Positions 59,650-64,000 of a stretch of 64,000 bases of DNA are shown piece by piece (the stretch's first letter is position 1; every line of letters starts with the position of its first letter). The notes beneath the pieces were generated by a model that saw nothing but the letters and a program-made list of their open reading frames with translations, searched no databases and was not told the DNA's origin. The translations under genes were made by a program, and so were the position numbers. This stretch comes from an uncultured Bacteroidota bacterium (GTDB taxonomy: Bacteria; Bacteroidota; Bacteroidia; Bacteroidales; P3), in the NCBI GenBank assembly GCA_902774845.1, contig CACYJU010000007.1, positions 38,320-102,319 on the forward strand. Reading direction: 5' to 3'.

Positions 59650-60336
59650 TCAATCTACCATAGCCAGGAGGTCGTCCACCACCTTCTTCACGCCGGTGCC
59701 GGCCTTCTCCTGGTAAATCTTTATGTCGCGGCTTACGGGCACAGCCTTCGGGTCGACGAGCCAGCATGGCGACGAGCGGGGCACATAGTGTATCAATCCC
59801 GCAGCGGGATAAACGTTCATCGAAGTGCCTATGACCACGAAATAGTCGGCCTGCTCGCACATCTCGGCGGCGGGTTCGATGTTCGGCACCGCCTCGCCAA
59901 ACCACACGATATGCGGTCGGAGTTGCGCTCCGTCGGGAGCCTTGTCGCCTATGTGGATGTCGCGGTCGCCAATCTCGATGATGAGGTTGTCGTCGCGGTC
60001 GCTTCGGGCTTTGGTCAGCTCGCCGTGCAGATGGAGCACATGGCTCGACCCCGCCTGCTCATGGAGGTTGTCGATGTTCTGAGTGATGATCTGCACGTCG
60101 TATTTCTCTTCAAGCCTTACCAGCTGGCGGTGTCCCTCGTTGGGTTTGGCTTTGAACACCTCGCGGCGGCGGGCGTTGTAGAAATCGAGCACCAGCTTCG
60201 GGTCGCGCAGGTAGGCGTCATAGGTAGCCACATCCTCCACGCGGTACTGCTCCCAGAGCCCGTCGCTGTCGCGGAACGTCTTGATTCCGCTCTCCGCACT
60301 TATCCCCGCCCCCGTCAATATAACTACTTTCTTCAT
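59650..60336 (-). CDS. cobB: NAD-dependent protein deacylase, class III sirtuin (CobB-like)
   Basis: The 228-residue sirtuin has LTGAGISAESGIKTFRD, ITQNIDNLHEQAG and the catalytic His in LHLHGELTKARS. FYNARRREV holds the Tyr-x-x-Arg pair of class III (Sirt5-like) enzymes that favours succinyl and malonyl lysines. The four zinc-binding cysteines of most sirtuins are absent between LTKARS and RPHIVWFGE. It removes acyl groups from lysines; its place near acetate kinase, two genes away, may be relevant to acetyl-phosphate-driven acetylation. Confidence 0.92.
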   Translation of the reverse strand: MKKVVILTGAGISAESGIKTFRDSDGLWEQYRVEDVATYDAYLRDPKLVLDFYNARRREVFKAKPNEGHRQLVRLEEKYDVQIITQNIDNLHEQAGSSHVLHLHGELTKARSDRDDNLIIEIGDRDIHIGDKAPDGAQLRPHIVWFGEAVPNIEPAAEMCEQADYFVVIGTSMNVYPAAGLIHYVPRSSPCWLVDPKAVPVSRDIKIYQEKAGTGVKKVVDDLLAMVD

Positions 60337-60358
60337 CGCTTTTTTCGGTTCTAATTCA

Positions 60359-60414
60359 ATTAACTCATTAACACATTAACGAATTCACAAATTCACGAAT
60401 TCACAAATTCACAC
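60359..60414. repeat. 8-nt-period tandem repeat between sirtuin and PorE-like genes, seven units
   Basis: The units attaactc, attaacac, attaacga, attcacaa, attcacga, attcacaa and attcacac keep exact 8-base spacing and end 3 bases from the stop codon of the PorE-like gene at 60418. The array fills most of the 81-base spacer. Confidence 0.93.
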
Positions 60415-60417
60415 ATT

Positions 60418-62355
60418 CTATTTCTCCACCACCGTGAACACCGTGCGGCGGTTCTGTGCGCGGCCCTCTTCGGTGGTGTTGTCGTCTATAGGCTTGCTCT
60501 CGCCGTAGCCCTTATACTGCAGACGTGCGGCGGCGACGCCGTGCTGCACCAGATAGTCGTACACCGCCTTCGCGCGGTTCTCCGAAAGCTTCTGGTTGGC
60601 GGCGTCCGATCCCACATCGTCGGTATGGCCTTCAAGCAGCACCCTCATCTTGGGGTTCTCGCCCATGAGCATCACGAGCTTGTCGAGTTCCACCGTCGAC
60701 TCCTCCTTGAGGTCCCACTTGGCGGTCTCGAAGAAGACGTTGCGCAAGGTGATGCTCGACCCCACCTCTATGGGTTCCAGCGGGATGTCGAGCAGGAAGG
60801 GGTTGTCGATGGAGGCGGCGGTCATCTCGAAGTTCTTCGAGTAGAAGAGGTAGCCCTCTTTCGAGACGGAGAGCGCATATTTGTGCAATCCTGGCATCGT
60901 GAGCAGGAAGCTGCCGTCGACGGGGTCGGAGGTGGCGCTCACCACGTCGCTCTTGGTCGTGAGGTCCACAATCTTGAAGTCGGCAGCGAGACGCTGCTTG
61001 CTCTTCTTGTCGTATACGGTGCCCTTGATGTAGGTGGTGGCCTGCGGCCTCACCGCCTCGGGCAGCTCGAACATATAGAGGTCCTCCCTGCCGAAGCCGC
61101 CAAGCTGGTCGGAGGAGTAGATGGCCGTGCGGCCGTCGGCGCTCACTATCATGTTCGACTCCTCGCTTTCGGTGTTGATGGGATAGCCAAGGTTGACGGG
61201 TTCGCTCCAGCTGCCGTCGTCGTTCATCTTCGACATGAAGAGGTCGGGACCGCCCATGCCCACATGGCCGTCGCTGGAGAAGTAGAGGGTGCGGTCGTCA
61301 AAGTGTATGAAGGGTGTCTTCTCGTTGCCCGGGGTGTTGATGGGTGCCCCCAGGTTGACGGGGTTTGACCACTCGCCGTTGACCAGCTCGCTCTTCCAGA
61401 TGTCCATTCCGCCGACGCCCCCTTTGCGGTTGCTGACGAAATAGAGGGTCTTGCCGTCTACAGAGAAGGTGGGCTGGGTCTCCCAGTTGCTGGTGTTCAC
61501 AGGCATGCCTATATTCTGAGGTTTCGACCATTTGTCGCCCTCGCGATGGCAGATGTAGAGGTCACAGCGGCCGGCGCCGTCCTTGCGGTTGCATCCCGTG
61601 AAGATCATCGTTCGGCCGTCCTGCGAGATGCATTGCGCGCCCTCGTTGTCGTAGGAGTTCACCGGCTCTGACATCCGCTGGGCTTTCGTCCACTTGCCGT
61701 TCTTCTTCACGCTCACATAGAAGTCCTCCTCCATGTCGGTGTTGGCTGTGGTGCGTCCGGTGCGGGGGAAGCGACGGGTGAAGACGAGCGTCTGGCCGTC
61801 GGCTGTGAGGGCGGGCAGATACTCGTCGCTGGTGCTGTTCACCGCCTCTCCCATATTCTCGGGGTTGAAGGGCACGGGGTTGGCGTAGGCATGCTGGCGG
61901 AAGGCCACGGTCTTCATCTTCTTCTCGACCTCGGCATGCTTGTCCTTGTTCTTCTTGTCCAACGCCAGAAACTGCTTGTAGGCCTCCACTGCTTCTGTGT
62001 AGTGCTTCTGGTTGAGCTCCAGCTCGCCCAACCTGTACCAAGCCATCGTGTAGAAGGTCGGATTGGCCTTCACCGCCGCGCGGTAGTAGACGCACGCCAT
62101 CGAGTCGTGGTGACTCTCTTCGAACATCTCGCCGAGCATGACGTTGGGCTCTGCGAAGGTGGGGTCGGCGTTGGCGGCCTGCTTGAAGTTGTTCTCCGCG
62201 CAGGCGCGGTCGGAGCGGTACATGCATTGCATGCCGTTCTCATAGTGTTTGATGGCTTTCTTGTTAGTCGACGTGTAGGCGCCTTTCTGTGCCGAAAGGG
62301 GGGTGACGGCAAGGAGGGCAACGACAGTCAGCAGCAATGTCTTTCTCGAGCTCAT
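60418..62355 (-). CDS. PorE-like TPR/PD40/CRD/OmpA-domain envelope protein
   Basis: The 645-residue protein has a signal peptide (LLTVVALLAVTPLSA), TPR helices (about 30-150) and a PD40/WD40-like propeller with repeats such as DGKTLYFVSNRKGGVGGMDI (about 190-440). A carboxypeptidase regulatory-like domain follows (about 445-520), then an OmpA C-terminal domain with LLEGHTDDVGSDAANQKLSENRA. This order is that of PorE, the peptidoglycan-linked component of the Porphyromonas T9SS, which fits the two T9SS cargo proteins in this window. PorE itself is a lipoprotein; here no lipobox is visible. A general OmpA-family role is the alternative. Confidence 0.82.
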   Translation of the reverse strand: MSSRKTLLLTVVALLAVTPLSAQKGAYTSTNKKAIKHYENGMQCMYRSDRACAENNFKQAANADPTFAEPNVMLGEMFEESHHDSMACVYYRAAVKANPTFYTMAWYRLGELELNQKHYTEAVEAYKQFLALDKKNKDKHAEVEKKMKTVAFRQHAYANPVPFNPENMGEAVNSTSDEYLPALTADGQTLVFTRRFPRTGRTTANTDMEEDFYVSVKKNGKWTKAQRMSEPVNSYDNEGAQCISQDGRTMIFTGCNRKDGAGRCDLYICHREGDKWSKPQNIGMPVNTSNWETQPTFSVDGKTLYFVSNRKGGVGGMDIWKSELVNGEWSNPVNLGAPINTPGNEKTPFIHFDDRTLYFSSDGHVGMGGPDLFMSKMNDDGSWSEPVNLGYPINTESEESNMIVSADGRTAIYSSDQLGGFGREDLYMFELPEAVRPQATTYIKGTVYDKKSKQRLAADFKIVDLTTKSDVVSATSDPVDGSFLLTMPGLHKYALSVSKEGYLFYSKNFEMTAASIDNPFLLDIPLEPIEVGSSITLRNVFFETAKWDLKEESTVELDKLVMLMGENPKMRVLLEGHTDDVGSDAANQKLSENRAKAVYDYLVQHGVAAARLQYKGYGESKPIDDNTTEEGRAQNRRTVFTVVEK

Positions 62356-62377
62356 GGGAGTGGCGTTTTTTTCTTTT

Positions 62378-62412
62378 AAAAAAGTGAAGACGACGGGTGT
62401 CAATCCGTCGTC
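62378..62412 (-). terminator. Intrinsic terminator after ackA
   Basis: GACGACGG (62389-62396) and CCGTCGTC (62405-62412) form a perfect 8-bp stem with an 8-base loop, and TTTTTT follows after TTCAC on the minus strand. It lies 22 bases past the ackA stop. Confidence 0.82.
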
Positions 62413-62433
62413 TCCTGTTGTATTCGAATTGGG

Positions 62434-63645
62434 TTATTTGCCTTTCACCAGTCGGTAGGTGTCGCTGGCGATGACAAACTCCTCGTCGGTGGTGACCACC
62501 ACGGTGGTGACCGGTGAGTCGGGGGTCGAGATGACGCCGTCGGTGCCGGCGGTCTCGTCGTTGAGTTTCATGTCGACCTTGATGCCGAGGCATTCCATGT
62601 TCTCCAGTATGGGGTGACGCATGAACCAGGCGTTCTCGCCGATGCCGCCGGTGAAGAGGAGGATGTCGCAACCGCCCATCTCGGCCATATAGGCGCCGAT
62701 GTATTTCTTCACGCGGGTGGCGAACATGTCGAAGGCGTAGGTGCAGCGCTCGTCGCCTGCATCACGGCCGGCTCGTATGTCGCGCATATCCTGCTTGCCG
62801 CCGCTGATGCCTACAAGGCCGCATTGCTTGTTGAGCATCTTCACGATGTCTTTCCAGCTCTTGCCTTCGGCCATCTCCTTCTCGAAGAGGAACTGCAGGG
62901 CGCCGGGGTCGACGTCGCCGGGACGGGAGCCCATGATCAAGCCCTCGAGCGGAGTCATACCCATCGAGGTGTCCACCGACTTGCCGTGGTCGATGGCTGC
63001 TATCGACGCTCCGCTGCCGAGGTGACAACTGATGATCTTCAGGTCGTGCCAGTCTTTGCCCACCATCTTGGCGGCTTTCTCGGCCACGAACTTGTGGCTC
63101 GTGCCGTGGAATCCATAGCGGCGGATGCCGTATTTCTTGTAGTAGTCGTAGGGCAGACCATAGAGGAAAGCTTTGGGCGGGAGGGTGCTGTGGAAGGCGG
63201 TGTCGAAGACGACGGCCTGCGGCACGTTGGGCAGCACCTCTTTCATGGCGTAGATGCCGGCGAGGTTACCCGGGGTGTGGAGCGGAGCCAGGTCGGTGAG
63301 CGACTTGATCTGCTCTATCACAGCGTCGCTGACCAGGCAGCTGTCCTTGAAAAGCTCGCCGCCGTGAGCCACGCGGTTACCTACGGCACCGATCTCGTTG
63401 ATATCTTTGATGACTCCGATCTTGGGGTCGAGCAGGGCGTTGAGCACAAGCTTGATGCCCGCCGTATGGTCGGGAATAGGCAGCTGCTCGTAGTGTTTCT
63501 CACCGTTGTACTTGTGGGTAAATTCACCCATTTCCAATCCGATACGTTCCAGCAGACCTTTCGCCATCACGTTCGCATTGTTGGCCATGTCGATAAGCTG
63601 ATACTTGATAGAAGAGCTTCCGCAGTTTAAGACTAAGATTTTCAT
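62434..63645 (-). CDS. ackA: Acetate kinase
   Basis: The 403-residue protein opens MKILVLNCGSSSIKYQLID and has RYGFHGTSHKFV, SCHLGSGASIAAI, DTSMGMTPLEGLIMGSRPGD and LFTGGIGENAW, all acetate kinase signatures. It makes ATP from acetyl phosphate in fermentation to acetate. Phosphotransacetylase, often adjacent, is not seen within the window. It has its own promoter and terminator, so it is monocistronic here. Confidence 0.97.
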   Translation of the reverse strand: MKILVLNCGSSSIKYQLIDMANNANVMAKGLLERIGLEMGEFTHKYNGEKHYEQLPIPDHTAGIKLVLNALLDPKIGVIKDINEIGAVGNRVAHGGELFKDSCLVSDAVIEQIKSLTDLAPLHTPGNLAGIYAMKEVLPNVPQAVVFDTAFHSTLPPKAFLYGLPYDYYKKYGIRRYGFHGTSHKFVAEKAAKMVGKDWHDLKIISCHLGSGASIAAIDHGKSVDTSMGMTPLEGLIMGSRPGDVDPGALQFLFEKEMAEGKSWKDIVKMLNKQCGLVGISGGKQDMRDIRAGRDAGDERCTYAFDMFATRVKKYIGAYMAEMGGCDILLFTGGIGENAWFMRHPILENMECLGIKVDMKLNDETAGTDGVISTPDSPVTTVVVTTDEEFVIASDTYRLVKGK

Positions 63646-63718
63646 AAGCGTTTATAAATTTGATTAACAATTATTTCAATACCGTTTGCCGCACAAAATC
63701 ACCCCCAAACGCAACGTC

Positions 63719-63726
63719 CAAAGATA
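63719..63726 (-). promoter_or_regulatory. -7 box for ackA
   Basis: TATCTTTG on the minus strand matches TAnnTTTG. A GGTTG about 16-18 bases upstream is the best -33 candidate. The predicted leader is about 65 bases. Confidence 0.6.
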
Positions 63727-63770
63727 CTAAATAAATTTGAAACAACCTAATAAGATTTTTCAACCGACAG

Positions 63771-63805
63771 AAAAAAAGCCCTGTCCCTTTTGGGAACGGG
63801 GCTTT
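63771..63805 (-). terminator. Intrinsic terminator after the right-edge gene
   Basis: AGCCCtGTCCC pairs with GGGaACGGGGCT around TTTT, with one bulged base and one G-T pair, and seven T follow on the minus strand. It lies 20 bases past the stop of the partial gene at 63826. Confidence 0.83.
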
Positions 63806-63825
63806 CTTGCGTGTGTGTTGGGAGG

Positions 63826-64000
63826 TTAGGGAGTGACGAGGTAGGATCCGGTTTGGATGCCGTTGATGGTGCCGCTCACCGTGCTCAGGGCGCTTACCAG
63901 CACGCTGTAGGTGTTGGCCGAGAGGGACTCGGGGTCGTCGCCCTTGATGTTGCCCAGCGGGCCGGTGTACTCGGTGTTCTCGTCCAGCGTGGTGGAGAAG
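63826..64000 (-). CDS. C-terminal part of an unidentified protein (runs off window)
   Basis: The last 57 codons read GPLGNIKGDDPESLSANTYS, then VLVSALSTVSGTINGIQTGS and YLVTP before TAA. The Gly/Ser/Thr-rich composition suggests an extracellular or beta-rich end, but there is no T9SS sorting motif or recognisable domain. A terminator follows. The rest of the gene lies to the right of the window. Confidence 0.6.
   Translation of the reverse strand, partial: FSTTLDENTEYTGPLGNIKGDDPESLSANTYSVLVSALSTVSGTINGIQTGSYLVTP

Overview
The window comes from a member of the Bacteroidota, most likely Bacteroidales. Promoter -7 boxes read TAnnTTTG, the form used by the Bacteroidota housekeeping sigma factor. 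The gene content agrees: a DUF2723 membrane protein, an S46 dipeptidyl-peptidase, two proteins with type IX secretion (T9SS) C-terminal signals, a PorE-like TPR/PD40/OmpA protein, NamZ (DUF1343), C69 dipeptidases and a DUF4369-TlpA thioredoxin. I cannot name the genus.

Positions 297-10517 hold one minus-strand operon of the aryl polyene/flexirubin type. It has an aromatic amino acid ammonia-lyase, FabG reductase, methyltransferase, two acyl carrier proteins, an LpxL-like acyltransferase, two hotdog dehydratase-like proteins, an active ketosynthase, a truncated ketosynthase-like protein and a 755-residue fusion of an active with an inactive ketosynthase. An unrecognised secreted protein sits among them. 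A promoter lies just upstream of the ammonia-lyase. No loading ligase, MMPL exporter or LolA-type carrier is visible. A tRNA-Ala(GGC), PrsW, two tandem C69 dipeptidases and a T9SS cargo protein follow.

From 17.0 to 26.7 kb lie housekeeping genes: LptE, DUF2723, a Rossmann/DUF2520 protein, DUF2795, cobalamin adenosyltransferase, Nfu, Mrp, a Nudix hydrolase, TlpA and an S41 protease. The spacers here are rich in repeats.

From 27.0 to 34.9 kb lies a foreign-looking genome-defence island on the plus strand: a decayed AAA-ATPase remnant, TcmP with its DUF5131/Gp37-Gp68 three-cysteine partner, a McrB-type AAA+ protein, an AlbA_2/Schlafen-type ATP-binding regulator, a DUF2357 PD-(D/E)XK nuclease as the McrC-like partner, and a Vsr-type endonuclease. 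The first two intact genes and the first third of mcrB are clearly more AT-rich than the rest.

From 35.0 to 64.0 kb the gene order is ordinary: thioesterase, dicarboxylate symporter, Pmp3/YqaE, MutT, TrpS, an SGNH esterase-MBOAT-lipoprotein trio for O-acetylation, ClpP, Dut, NamZ, a radical SAM protein, a Rieske-like lipoprotein, an M28/glutaminyl cyclase-like enzyme, EF-P, AroE, MnmA, a Na/Pi symporter, DPP7, an ABC exporter pair, a flavodoxin, a T9SS cargo protein, a sirtuin, the PorE-like protein and acetate kinase.

The least expected signal is a dispersed family of short tandem repeats with an 8-nt period (units like attcaagc, attcacac, gtgaatgc, gtttaaga, gttgatat). It occurs at eight clear loci, often touching a stop codon, and has expanded inside two reading frames (DUF2723 and vsr). 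A second repeat, about 85-110 bp with GGTCG/CGACC ends and a GCGAAGC core, flanks the tlpA gene.
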